A DNA stretch of 64,000 nucleotides from Hirsutella rhossiliensis. Its lineage: Eukaryota; Ascomycota; Sordariomycetes; Hypocreales; Ophiocordycipitaceae. Under the pieces are notes generated by a model. It had not been told where the DNA came from. It saw only the letters and a list, made by a program, of their open reading frames with translations, and ran no database searches. Position numbers and translations under genes: made by a program. The DNA lies in assembly GCF_020360975.1 (NCBI RefSeq), contig NW_025408667.1, positions 10,540,001-10,604,000 of the forward strand, given 5' to 3'. Each line of letters opens with the position of its first letter. Positions within the stretch are counted from its first letter, which is position 1. Positions 1 to 10,820 of this stretch are shown one piece after another.

Positions 1-473
1 CGTTCTCTGTGCGGTTGCAAGTGCGCCGGTGCTTGTCAATCGTTTCGCTGTGACTGTTCCACTTCTTGTCGTTTACCCAGCGCGGCCTTGTTTCCATTCC
101 AACAGAGCAGCCCAAAGCACCCCAAGGGTGTCCTATTCCACAACCCATATGTCCATCGTTTGTAGGCTCGATTTCGCGGTCGTGGGTCGGATGGTTTTTA
201 AAGTGTTCCCCTGTGGCTTGTGGGCGGTAGGGCTCGCGAGCCCTACACGCAACCGTAGCCCATACCAGCGGACAAATGCTGGATGGTGTTGACTCTTCTT
301 GGCTCTGCGAATGTCCCCAGGCAAAAAGCATTCCCAGGTTCCCAGCCAGCACCGCGTGGAGGTGAGAGTCGTCGCTGGCCTATGGAGTCCGACATGGGTG
401 CAAATTGAACCCGTGTCGGCTCATCCACGGGTAATAATTACAGCACTAGTACCATTTAGGAGTAGTCTCTTGG
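1..473. other. No recognisable gene
   Basis: Short overlapping open frames occur on both strands, but none has recognisable motifs or protein-like composition. This is probably the 5' flank of the gene that follows. Confidence 0.4.
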
Positions 474-481
474 TATAAATA
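474..481 (+). promoter_or_regulatory. TATA-like box upstream of the JmjC-like gene
   Basis: The sequence TATAAATA lies only 10 bp before the first in-frame ATG (485). If it is the TATA box, transcription would begin about 30 bp downstream, past that ATG. That favours the second in-frame ATG at 530 as the real start. Confidence 0.4.
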
Positions 482-484
482 AAT

Positions 485-3413
485 ATGATGCAGTGCCAAC
501 AGTCAACTGTGAGCATCCTCTCTCGTAATATGGATTCCTCCGCCCTACCAGACCCTCCCGGCTCTGTCAACGAAGCCGAGGTCGAAAGCTTTCTGTTGCC
601 GGCTGATCAGGCTGAGCTGATCGAGACATTTCGCAAAGATGTCCGCCTCTGCGAGTCCGACGCGGGAAAGTTCCGGCTGTGCTCACAGATGCGCAACTGG
701 CTTCTTGTTCAGCACACGCAGGTGGAGTTGCTGATCGCTCTCTTCGAGCGTGTTATGCTGGCCGAGTGCCCCGACTACAGGAGTTACAAGAAAAAGAAAG
801 CGAAACCCGAGAAGACGCAGTTTGATGCGGAAGAGTGGGATCGCTTCATCGGGGTTGCCGCGAGCGGATCAGACATGATCACGAAGTGCCTCCCGCATCT
901 GAAGGCCGTCAGCTTTCGCTGGGGTCGGGATAGACTCCAACACTACAACTGGCCTTCCAGAGGATGGAAATTCTGCAAGACGCTGGGGGCGGTCGCGAAC
1001 AAGATGGGATGGCCTGAGTTCGTAATCAAGGGAAACCAGCTGTTACTGCGAAGAGCGCAGATGGACGGCAAATTTAGGAGCCACCGCATTCGAGACTCTC
1101 CTGATCCACTCAACCTGGTCGAGCTACGGAATCTCGTCAAATGGACAGGCGAGGTTCCGTACACCAAGGACAAGGACCCCCAGAACGTCTCCCTTCCGTT
1201 CAGAGAGATTTTCGTCGAAGACCTGCCCACCGGCTATGGTTTCGACGAGCACGGCCTCATGATCCGGCGCCCATCTGAACCTTTAATGGGAGCCGTGTCG
1301 GAAGATTCTCGTCTCGACACTACCGTCGAGAAGATTACTGATTCAACCCTGGCAGAGGAAAATGTTGGGTCATCTATCACTGTAGGCGAGAAGATCGAGG
1401 ATGTTAACTCAGGTCATTCCCCATTGTCGACGCCTCTGAGCTCGCCGCCAGGTTCTCCCGCCGCTTTGTCCTCTGCTACTCAAGTCTGGTCCGGGATCGC
1501 CGCAGTCGGTCCGGACGACATATCTCCACGTGGTGATAGCGATGCCGAAGACCCCCGGCTACCTGAAAATCAATTACCCAGGCAGATTCTTCGCTCACGA
1601 GGGAAACAAAGCGAGGATGGCAGAACATCCGCAGATGGTACCGAAAATGTTAATCAACACGCTACGAATGGTCCGGCGGCCGTGAGGCTCCGCCCACGCC
1701 GAAATTACCACGAAACGCCGCTGAGAAATTTCCGACCAGTCAACCGCCAGCCCAACACTGCGGGTCGGTATACGAAGCGGTGTTGTCCGTCCGAAATACC
1801 GCCCACGCTCCTCACCCTTCTGGACAAGTTCGATGGCCGTGCGATCGGGCTGATGCTATCCACATTCAACGTTCCCTTTCAGACCATGTGTTACGCACAT
1901 CTTCAGAAGTTCGCACAGGCAGTGACCAACACGGAGCATTTCGAGTCGCCTCGGAAAGCCGAGAAGGACCTCTACATAAATGACTATGATGGAGGCGCAA
2001 CTCCCCGACGGCGACGTGCTTCACTCCCCGACATCATCGACAGTCCCCCCCCGAAAAGGTTCCGGCTTGGTGATCCAGATACGTCCATTCATGGACCTCT
2101 GCCTGATTTTCGGCAAGATAGGCTTCTGAAGTACGATCCAATTCGTGATGAGGCCTATCGCCAGAGGGTGCTTACGGAACTGGCGTCCACCGAGCACAAG
2201 CCGAACTCTTGGGGTAAACGAACGGATGAGTTGGTCTCCCGGCTCTTAGGCAAGAGTAGGCCGCCGACGGACGAAGAGGCGTACTTCTTACGTGGAGAGG
2301 AAGCAGCCCAAAAGGTCGAGCTTGGGTTCGTCGACGCACCTCTTTTTACGCAGGATCAGCAGCGGTTTCGATGGCGGGGGGAGGATCGCCCCATTTCGCA
2401 ACTCTTCCGTCACATGGAAGATCTCGGTCTAAATCGGACCGTGTCCGTTCAGATACCCTCTCGCCATTTTCTAGAGGAGTCCTCCAAGAGTAAAACGCTT
2501 CGAGAAGTCCGGGAGGTTCCTCAAACAAAGGCCGACGGACAACCCCTGGAACCTTCTTGATCTCCAGAGCCCGTTGCCTCCGACTCTACCATCTTTCTTG
2601 GAAGGAGACAATTGCCAGCTTCTCCTCCGAGTGCGTGATGCCATTCTGATGGGCAGCAGCGCCCAAAGGATAGCAGCGTCTGGAAAAGATTGGGCGACAT
2701 GGCGCAACGTCATAGAATGGGCACTCCTGGCGGAAGGAGGGCATAGTACGGCGCCGCATATGGATAGCCATGGTTTTTCAACCTGGATTACGGCGCAAGA
2801 AGGGCAGATCGGCTTCGGATGGTTGTCCCGCCCAAGTGAACAGGACGAAGACGCATGGATGTCTACTCCACACGGTTACACTGGGGGCCAATGGAGACAC
2901 GTCGTGCTCTCGCCAGGGCAAACGGTGTTCTTCCCATCCGGCACGATCCATTTTGTTTTTAGGGTGCGAGGAGTACAAACATTTGCGCTGGGTGGTCACA
3001 TCCTTCAGTGGTCTGGCCTTGAACGATGGCTTCATGTGGTCATCAGTCAAACGAAGAACCTCGAAATTACGAATGAGGACATGGTGTCGAGTGCGCCGGT
3101 GTATGTTCATGCGGTTAAGACACTAATTTCCAATAGGGTGCACGCTGGCAGGGAGGAGGAGTTGGGCGGTCGCAATGCAGTTAACAGATTCTTCACCTTA
3201 GTGAAGGTAGAGAGCTATCATATTTTCCCCATATTGATGATCGCTAGGCTGATGCTGGCCAGGAATTCGACAGTACTGTCGCGAAAAGCTCGCGTACCAC
3301 GAAATGAACATGGCATCTTCGCCTTCGGCGCAGACCGCAATTCCCGCCGACAGCAGTCAGGTCGAGCCTTGGGCGAGGCATTATTGTTTCCTGGTGTTCT
3401 TACCCCGGAATAG
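485..3413 (+). CDS. Large JmjC-like (cupin) protein, copy 1, with one frameshift
   Basis: The long frame 485-2560 (691 codons) continues in another frame at 2574-3413. The break is a 2-bp difference near 2514: the duplicate copy reads GGGAGAGG where this copy reads GGGAGG. The N-terminal part is unfamiliar: a charged region, then a low-complexity Ser/Pro/Arg stretch. The C-terminal part looks like a JmjC/cupin Fe(II)-dioxygenase core. His-x-Asp sits at 2757-2765 (HMD), and a later His in a GTIHFVFR context near 2949, followed by an aromatic-rich strand. JmjC enzymes use such an H-x-D...H triad to bind iron; the substrate here is unknown and histone demethylation is not implied. The start is probably ATG 530 rather than 485 (see the TATA box). 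The last ~1.1 kb is duplicated at 9707-10820. Confidence 0.6.
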
Positions 3414-3560
3414 TTGCTTGGTAGGTAGAATGGTGAATTGGGCTTTTGTTGACTTAAAGCCGTCGAAGCTATGCTGTAATATTTTCTTGATAACTTTAAC
3501 CCCCGCTGATTGCGTCCCTGATTCCACGCGGGAGTCACTATTCGCGCCAAATTAGTGATG

Positions 3561-3616
3561 GATTCGAACCTTCTAGGTGACAGCGTCACCTATGCTGCCT
3601 GAGTGGCGACATCACT
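3561..3616 (-). ncRNA. Two-hairpin, tRNA-like structured motif, copy 1
   Basis: Read on the minus strand this holds a CGCCACT-type hairpin arm, a perfect 8-bp hairpin (3574-3581 with 3585-3592), then AGAAGGTTCGAATCC, which matches a tRNA T-loop or pol III B box. A related motif at 48665-48725 keeps both hairpins with compensating base changes. Acceptor-stem pairing is not consistent with a working tRNA. It may be a tRNA-derived fragment or a transposon-end structure. A second copy lies at 10967-11022. Confidence 0.35.
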
Positions 3617-3641
3617 ATCCCGACTACACCTTGACGGCCCG

Positions 3642-4389
3642 ATGCGGAAGAGCGAAGTAGCGTCCGCCCACAGACGACCAGCCTCTGATGATGACATGAA
3701 CAGCGAGACCGAGTCCGGCTTGGGATTTGCGAACACTCCGCCAAGTTCACTTGCGCAGGAATCGGCTGGAAACTTATTCGCCTTGCCTCACCGCGGCGCT
3801 CTGGCCCTTTCGGCCGTTGGAGAACTTCGCGACGAACTTACAGCACATGGGCCAAGCCATCGACATCCAAATCGCGAGAATTTGAACTCGATCTCGAGCG
3901 CACTGAACCACCAGCGCGCTCTCTACGCGGCAGGCGCATATCAGGAGCCAGGGTCGCTGCAGCAATGCTTGAGTTCAAGGGACGACTTGGACGAGCCACC
4001 ATCACCTCGCCCGCTTCTTGCACCTTCTCCTGAGCCAGCTTCGTCGTCTGGGGCGAAGAGGACCGTCGGAGACATGTCACAAAGCCCTGCAGAGCGTCGG
4101 AGATCCGTGTATGACTGGCAGGTGGCAACTCGGCCTAACTCTCCAAGTAAGCTGGCGTGGTGGCAGAACCACAACAAAACCCAACTGGACGACAGGGGTG
4201 CCGCTCACAGCATGGGGACAAATGGTCCAACTGAAGTGAGTTGTGCGTCGCTCTTCCTGTCCTGTCTTACCGCTAACATAGGCCAACTGCAGTGTGCATG
4301 CTCTTGCCACAGGAACGGTTCCTTGTGTGGTGATGGAACTAACAACAGATGGCATCATTTTACAGTGGACAAGACGGCATTTCAAATGA
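3642..4389 (+). CDS. Unknown protein, copy 1, with one intron
   Basis: Exon 1 runs in frame to 4235. A 46-bp intron (4236-4281) starts GTGAGT, has a GCTAAC branch point and ends ATAG. Exon 2 continues in frame to a stop at 4387-4389, giving about 233 residues from the first ATG (3642). The open frame extends upstream to 3603 but without an ATG. The protein is rich in Ser, Pro, Arg and His, with no domain I recognise. The end (…ELTTDGIILQW…) looks like ordinary folded sequence, which supports the splice. It follows the JmjC-like gene on the same strand and is duplicated with it at 11048-11795. Confidence 0.5.
4236..4281 (+). other. Intron
   Basis: GTGAGT donor, GCTAAC branch site and ATAG acceptor, 46 bp. 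It falls between codons of the gene at 3642-4389. The same intron is at 11642-11687 in the repeat copy. Confidence 0.6.
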
Positions 4390-4639
4390 TGCGATAGACG
4401 GATGGCTTGGTAGAGTGATGATGCTCGAAACCACGTGGTTTGCGATTCGTTACTTTGGCTCGCTGGGTCCGTACTGGTTGTCGCTGGAGACACTCCTGGG
4501 GAAGTTGGCAATCACGGCAGGAGATTGTGTTTTTTTGGTCGCGGGACGCTTGTCTTGGGCGGGGGCATCGGTGACGTACGTTGTAGGCCGGTTCGCGCTA
4601 GATGGCTGGCAGCTATCATGTAATAGAAAGGGAGGCGCC

Positions 4640-5160
4640 TTGATCTAGAGCCCCGACTACACTGGGAGCTGCAGAGGCAGTTGAGAGTCGCCATATAGTG
4701 CCTACAGACCTTTCCTGGCCCAGCGGTGCAGCGCCAACAGTGTTGTCCAAGGGGGGCTCGGCCGGAGTGGACAAGCCTTCGAAAGGCTGGTTAGTCGCAT
4801 CGGCCGCGCTACAGTTCGTGTTGAAGTCAGGAGATCCGTCCCCCATGGTGTCAAAAGTTGGCTCCTGGAAAGAGAATGACATCAGGCTGGTGACGGACTC
4901 ACGGAGGCCACTGGGCCGAGACGGCGAAGGCAACGTCTGATGCAACTCCTGCTGGTGACGAAGCAGTAGATCATGGCGAGCGAAGCATCGCGCACATTCG
5001 TGGCGCTGGAATGGTTTGGCTCCGGTGTGCAAGCGCCCTTGCCGTTCTTGATGCTCCACGCGGCCAAACGAGCGATGGCAAACCGGGCAGATGTATGGTC
5101 GCGGCTTGTCAGTTTTGGGGAAGGACTAGAGCTGTCCATGCTTAGCCCATTGATACTGCC
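4640..5160 (-). pseudogene. C2H2 zinc-finger transcription factor remnant
   Basis: Two tandem C2H2 fingers of the fungal N-terminal type can be read across two frames, joined by a one-base shift in a C/A run near 5115. Finger 1 ([11 protein letters not shown]…HTGAKPF context) has Gln where its first zinc-binding His should be. Finger 2 (…[16 protein letters not shown]…) has Arg in place of its first Cys. Downstream sequence is polar and disordered, like a regulator. Two lost zinc ligands and the frameshift argue for a pseudogene. It lies wholly inside the ~850-bp block that copy 2 of the direct repeat lacks. Confidence 0.6.
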
Positions 5161-5332
5161 AGGCAATTGCGAACGAGACGCCGCTGTAATATGACGGCGC
5201 CCTCGAATGAAGCAAGCGTCGATGAAAGAGCGACCGCAACGCGGGCCATGGCATAAGGCGCTGGAGAGCCCTGTTTTGAGTTTTGGTACATTCATCATTC
5301 AATGCCCACGATCCAGTGATGAGAATTACTGG

Positions 5333-5660
5333 GGAGTCTCGCATCCCAGAATCGACTATGCTGCGAGAGCTGCCCAGTTTAGTGGCGCTTATTGGTATTG
5401 AAATGAATAGGTGCTCTCGTGTGTGCAGTGGTCATATCAGTCGTCAAGTTGGAAAGATTCAACAACTTGACAAGGCCGCTGTGACACTCGGTAAATCTAC
5501 CAGTTGGTAGCAATACTCTTAGCGCATTCTATAGTCATGACGGAACGTGGTGATGAAAGAGGGAAATCGGGTGGAAGATTTTAGGGGGGGCACGGGCGTT
5601 TTATATAGGCACCCGCCGGCGAACGTTGTGCTGACCCAACTCCAGGGGTGTGTCGGCACA
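5333..5660 (+). repeat. Distal, more diverged part of the direct repeat
   Basis: This matches 11888-12213, but with clearly more substitutions than the 2298-4390 block. An open frame ending in …AAVTLGKSTSW (5283-5510) is conserved in both copies (11846-12064), but I do not recognise the product. Confidence 0.6.
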
Positions 5661-6595
5661 ACCCTGAACAGTAGTAATTGTCACATAAAGCATGCGGTTC
5701 CCATAAGTTCGTGAGGTGAAGTATTTACATCGGACGAATATGATACAGCTATATGACTCGAGCTCACCCTCTTGGAGGCCTCTCTCTTCTACACACGCAA
5801 CTATAAGAGCAGCAGGTCGCTTCCACTAGAATAGAGAATACAAGAACGTCCAGTCCTCTGAGTCTCCACCTACCTTTGCATCCGTTGTGTGCGATAGTAA
5901 TGAGAGGCGTGGTGATGGAAGGAAATTCGTGAAGGGGTTGGGGGCGCCTCGGGCGACAAATCCGTTCGTCAGCCACACCATGTCTACTACCACAGACGGA
6001 TCCAAGTTCTATTGTTTGCAGCGTGGAAATATTATCCTCCACGAGGAACAGTTAATTGCGTAGCTTGAATCAGTCAAAGGGGTTCTCGGCTGCACAAGCA
6101 GCTATGGAAGTAGGATTAACTAACAGTCGAGGGAGTCGGAATGAAGCTCAAAACACCCCTTTCGTTCGGTGCCATATTGATGCTCTCTGCACTACTGGTA
6201 CGGTACCTCCTGGAACACTTTTGCCCTCGTAGCCCTTTTACGTTCGCACATTAATACAGTCCTCATGATTCTCCTTCTTACCGAAACTTAATACGGCAGA
6301 AGGCGTTGATGTGGGAGGCCGCTTACGGGAGCTTCGGCGTACGCGTTTCGGTGGAGACTCTAGCTCCTCGTCATCAGAGATGGTCTCCCATTTGACCGCC
6401 GCCTCCGTAAGCTAGGCTTCTTCTGCAACCAGCCTGCCGCACAACTGTCTGCTTGCCCGGTCCAAGGGTATTCGCCTTGTTATTGGACTTTCTGCCTGTG
6501 CCGGTCTTGCCGGCCGCTACCCGACCTCCATTGCATTCTCGGTCTGATCGCTCGTAACGCCCTCAACGCTCTACACGCAGCATTTCGATTTGATA
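5661..6595. other. No recognisable gene
   Basis: No coding motif, repeat or terminal structure stands out on either strand. It is the 3' flank of the minus-strand nuclease-like gene. Confidence 0.4.
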
Positions 6596-7456
6596 TTAGA
6601 ATCTGAGAGGGTTTTGACCCTGGAGCGCTGAGTTTTGTACACTGACGAGATATTGCTCGATGAGAGACAGGCTATACCAATTTTCGACTCGTGCCTGACC
6701 TTGCCCTCCCTGAACTGTAGACCAGCAGTTCAACGTCATCGCCTTATCAACATGAATTTCGCCTGTGATTAGGTTTACCCAAGATTCGTTTCGAATGCCT
6801 TTGATGCGACCATCAATCTGCCACGTCTGGGCGCCGACCGCCGAGCGTATGAACATGGACGGTCGCCCAGCGATTGCGTTGTTGGGGTCCCAGACGAAAT
6901 ACATGCATTTCCAGCCGACCGCAATGATGAGAAATATCGTTCGGTTTGGATGTGCTGTCTGCAGCCGTGTCACCGACTCGCCCAGGACCCTTTTCCATCC
7001 GGAGGGGCTATCCTCGTTGGCGGCTTTGCATTCTATCCAGAGAAAATCTCTTGAAGAAAATTGTGGCAGCTGATGCTGTGATATTTGACCCGCAGTCAGC
7101 TTGATGACGATGAGATCCGGCTTAGTCGAGGAAAGAGAGCTCGCGAAACCCCGATATGCTTCTCGATCGATAGCCCATCGCGGATCTGTTGGTGTTGGGG
7201 CTTCCTGAGGAAAGTACATGTAGCAGATTGCCGCCCAAGCATGCCAGACCACGTCTTCGTAGTTGTAACCAGATCCGTGTCTGTACACTTCAACGATTTT
7301 TGCGTAAGCTGTCGTATTTGGGTCCCAGAAATGCCGAAGGCCGGGAATACCAAAGGCTTGTAGGTTCTGCTGTGCTTGCTGAGACTGCCTAAGATTCGAA
7401 ACTTAGCAACAAGTATTGAAACGGTGTGGGGAGGAGAATCGAACATACGCTGCCAT
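6596..7456 (-). CDS. PD-(D/E)XK nuclease-like protein with a tiny first exon
   Basis: Gene model: exon 1 is 7449-7456 (ATGGCAGC). The intron, 7389-7448, has a GTATGT donor, GCTAAG branch point and TTAG acceptor. Exon 2 runs 7388-6596, giving 266 residues. The splice joins an 8-nt exon to a frame open through the whole of exon 2, restoring a Gln-rich N-terminus (MAAQSQQAQQ…). In the middle are KPDLIVIKL and then WIECKAA about 28 residues later, spacing typical of the D…ExK catalytic core of PD-(D/E)XK nucleases (about Asp94, Glu122, Lys124). GESVTRLQ follows, where a helix with a conserved Gln often lies. The remainder is unfamiliar. No transposon terminal repeats flank it. The role is unknown; the nuclease fold is inferred from motif spacing only. 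Confidence 0.7.
7389..7448 (-). other. Intron of the nuclease-like gene
   Basis: 60 bp on the minus strand, from GTATGT to TTAG with GCTAAG near the 3' end. It separates the 8-nt first exon from the long second exon. Confidence 0.7.
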
Positions 7457-8118
7457 TTTGGTTGTCTAAAAGGGGATTGTGACTATTGGGGAGCAAGTGA
7501 GTCCAGGGAATTTATAATCAGAACAGCGCTTTTGATATAAACCCACATTCGTTATTACTTAGAGCCTCATAGGAACGGCATGACATTAGATATTAATAGA
7601 AAGGGCTCGGCGGTCACTTTGGCGCTTCGGCCACGATGCTACCGGGGGAGGCCGTCGTCGTAACGCGAACCCCGCTTCCGCCCCTGAGTACGTAACCAAT
7701 GCAACAAGTAAATCGCTCTATGGGGTTCTGTCCAATCAAAAGTCCGTACCACGACATTGTATCTACTTATCATTGGCCAGGTTGCCGCAAGGTGGGCAGG
7801 AAGGAGTGGTTCTCGCTTCAATGCATGCAGCCTTAGCAGTGCCTCACAGTGACGGTAGGAATAGCGCTCTCTATTGGCTGATGTGTTCTAGTGGCGGGGT
7901 TACTTGCTTCAGTCGGGCACGCCGGTGGCGTGATTACTGTATTAACCCGCACGGTGTTTTGGCGTCCAATGACCAGCGCTAATGCATAAAACATCTAAAG
8001 GAGCCGCCCGCCCACCCCAACCTAATTTTTATTTCCCCACCCATTCGTCGTTTTCCAGTTTCCTTCCACCGCATGGGCAAACTGTTTCCTCTCAGCAGAT
8101 AACTGCAACATATCAGCT
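7457..8118. other. Intergenic, no recognisable gene
   Basis: This is the divergent spacer between the minus-strand nuclease-like gene and the plus-strand ORF at 8119. No repeat or motif was identified. Confidence 0.4.
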
Positions 8119-8559
8119 ATGTTTCAAGACAGCAACGGCGTGTGGTGGAGTGACGATCGAACACACTACAACACTGGGTCCGGATGGGTTCAAAATAACA
8201 GCGTTAGTAGCACTACAACTACAACACAACAGATTCCAACAGCTGCGCGATATGGATCAAACCAACACGGCGTCAGTCCCGAATCGCATCCCTCAGCAAG
8301 CTCAGGTATTCAGCTTGGATCCCCTGAAGCTCGACCCTTGGAAGCTACCATGTCCGCCTTGTTCGGACAGTCCTCTCCAACAGCTTATCAACAGCCTCAG
8401 CCGCCCAACGGGCTCTTTGGAATGGACAGGCAGACACCGGGCATGCCGCCCGTTCCACAAACCTCCCTTGACCCGGCATTTCGAGATGCGGCCAGAAGGG
8501 ATCGGTTTATTGCAGCTTTTGTTTCTGCCCACGACAAGTCAAATCGAGGAGCCCAATAA
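8119..8559 (+). CDS. Hypothetical low-complexity protein
   Basis: 146 codons starting MFQDSNGVWW, with Thr/Gln/Pro/Ser-rich stretches (a run of five Thr, QQPQPPNG) and a more ordinary end (DAARRDRFIAAFVSAHDK). No domain, signal peptide or membrane segment. A longer frame (7982-8719) overlaps it, but this one has the more protein-like composition. It could be a small regulator or a chance frame. Confidence 0.35.
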   Translation: MFQDSNGVWWSDDRTHYNTGSGWVQNNSVSSTTTTTQQIPTAARYGSNQHGVSPESHPSASSGIQLGSPEARPLEATMSALFGQSSPTAYQQPQPPNGLFGMDRQTPGMPPVPQTSLDPAFRDAARRDRFIAAFVSAHDKSNRGAQ

Positions 8560-8719
8560 CGTCTTGCGCGTGGCGTCCTCGACCGCGGCTGGGTGGTGTC
8601 CGACTCCTCTCATGTTGTCTGGGCTGGAAGTTGCCCTCAAAAACAGACTGGTTCAGGAAGAAAATAGCTCCTGTTTTGGTGAGGACCCGAGGCTATCTCG
8701 AAGGAGACGAGCACCATAA

Positions 8720-9706
8720 GACGATGAGGAAGAGAGATGAAGTCTCGCTCGCCCACAGGGGAAGCCCATGAAGGGCAAAGGTCCAGAATTCAAAACAAAC
8801 CAAGACTCGTCTACTCCCCAGACGCCAAGAGGCAAAGGAGGAAGACATTTGAAAACGCGTGGACATAAATTGAGGTGAGGTAAGCGCTGTAAGGCATTAC
8901 TTACGTCCACGTGTCATGGTATTTCATGAGTGCGTGCAGCTCACGACGGGGGTCCTTGGAGTTCTGTCTCGCGACATCTAGGGCTGATTTTTCGTTATGT
9001 CCGTTCTTTGACGTTTCTAGGAGTACTGCAATGTCTTGGTTCTCAATACTGTCACGGGCTGGGTCCATCAATACTAAGGCCCGCAGCCTCGAGCTCCTCC
9101 TTTCCCCTCAGCTTTAGATAGACAACACACAGGCACCTGCTTGTTGAAGAAACTCCGGGCCAGCCTTTCACAAATACTACATGCTCTTGATCACCTGTAT
9201 CTGATTATGCTCGGATCCTGTTCGGACGCGGCTCCACGCGCTGAGCACGGGCCTGCAGCTCTCTCGTTACTCCTTCCGTCTTCCCCGAGGCGACGCAGCT
9301 TTTCTATGCCGGGTACACGACGAATACACGGCGGCTCCGATGTCATACCGTCGAGTGCAGGACGGAGCAGCCACTAGCAGCTCGTTCCCTGGATGTGAGA
9401 AAGGGAAGGGGGGTCAGTCCTCCAATGGCCTCAGGACGCCAGGCGGCCGTCGGCCAGGGTGCGGCCCAGCCGGTGCAGCGGGCTGATCGTGTATGCAAAA
9501 GGCGTGTCAACGGATGATCACTGTCCCCGCCGGGGCTGCCTGCAGGCCATCGTCAGAGCCACGGAAGCGAGTGCATGGACAAAAGAATTCCTCAGCTGCT
9601 TGGCCTGCAGACTGGCCACTTGCAGCGCGTCGTAGTGTGTCATAACCTAATTGGCCCGACTTCATGCTGTTGGTTCAAAGTCAGGTCTCATGATCCCGAT
9701 AGCTGC
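8720..9706. other. No recognisable gene
   Basis: Only short frames without motifs. The segment ends abruptly at the left edge of the second copy of the direct repeat. Confidence 0.4.
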
Positions 9707-10820
9707 AGGAAGCAGCCCAAAAGGTCGAGCTTGGGTTCGTCGACGCACCTCTTTTTACGCAGGATCAGCAGCGGTTTCGATGGCGGGGGGAGGATCGCCC
9801 CATTTCGCAACTCTTCCGTCACATGGAAGATCTCGGTCTAAATCGGACCGTGTCCGTTCAGATACCCTCTCGCCATTTTCTAGAGGAGTCCTCCAAGAGT
9901 AAAACGCTTCGAGAAGTCCGGGAGAGGTTCCTCAAACAAAGGCCGACGGACAACCCCTGGAACCTTCTTGATCTCCAGAGCCCGTTGCCTCCGACTCTAC
10001 CATCTTTCTTGGAAGGAGACAATTGCCAGCTTCTCCTCCGAGTGCGTGATGCCATTCTGATGGGCAGCAGCGCCCAAGGATAGCAGCGTCTGGAAAGATT
10101 GGGCGACATGGCGCAACGTCATAGAATGGGCACTCCTGGCGGAAGGAGGGCATAGTACGGCGCCGCATATGGATAGCCATGGTTTTTCAACCTGGATTAC
10201 GGCGCAAGAAGGGCAGATCGGCTTCGGATGGTTGTCCCGCCCAAGTGAACAGGACGAAGACGCATGGATGTCTACTCCACACGGTTACACTGGGGGCCAA
10301 TGGAGACACGTCGTGCTCTCGCCAGGGCAAACGGTGTTCTTCCCATCCGGCACGATCCATTTTGTTTTTAGGTGCGAGGAGTACAAACATTTGCGCTGGG
10401 TGGTCACATCCTTCAGTGGTCTGGCCTTGAACGATGGCTTCATGTGGTCATCAGTCAAACGAAGAACCTCGAAATTACGAATGAGGACATGGTGTCGAGT
10501 GCGCCGGTGTATGTTCATGCGGTTAAGACACTAATTTCCAATAGGGTGCACGCTGGCAGGAGGAGGAGTTGGGCGGTCGCAATGCAGTTAACAGATTCTT
10601 CACCTTAGTGAAGGTAGAGAGCTATCATATTTTCCCCATATTGATGATCGCTAGGCTGATGCTGGCCAGGAATTCGACAGTACTGTCGCGAAAAGCTCGC
10701 GTACCACGAAATGAACATGGCATCTTCGCCTTCGGCGCAGACCGCAATTCCCGCCGACAGCAGTCAGGTCGAGCCTTGGGCGAGGCATTATTGTTTCCTG
10801 GTGTTCTTACCCCGGAATAG
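9707..10820 (+). pseudogene. 5'-truncated, frameshifted JmjC-like gene, copy 2
   Basis: This corresponds to about 2298-3413, the C-terminal third of copy 1, without promoter or N-terminus. It keeps the 2 bp that copy 1 lacks near 2514, but has one-base contractions relative to copy 1: AAA to AA near 10076, AAAA to AAA near 10095, GGG to GG near 10372 and again near 10560. These split the frame into several pieces. The HxD and distal His codons of the JmjC core are still present. The absence of substitutions alongside the indels makes consensus error as likely as decay. Confidence 0.75.

Larger units (their letters stand above)
2298..5660 (+). repeat. Direct repeat, copy 1
   Basis: This segment is repeated in direct orientation at 9707-12213. 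From 2298 to about 4390 the copies are almost identical; the differences I see are one-base homopolymer indels and a 2-bp indel. From about 4393 onward substitutions become frequent. Copy 1 carries about 850 bp (4481-5332) absent from copy 2. The left junction falls inside the JmjC-like gene, so copy 2 starts mid-gene. Confidence 0.9.

Noticed and set aside
3561..3616. A functional tRNA gene on the minus strand
   Set aside because: The B box and one hairpin fit, but the acceptor and T stems cannot both form, and the loops are only three nucleotides.
6596..7456. Bacterial restriction-modification gene
   Set aside because: The gene has a spliceosomal intron and no methyltransferase neighbour. 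Only the fold-type motif resembles restriction enzymes.
7982..8719. 245-codon frame overlapping the ORF at 8119
   Set aside because: It is longer but has poorer composition, and it runs out of phase with the more protein-like frame. I kept the 8119 frame, itself only at low confidence.
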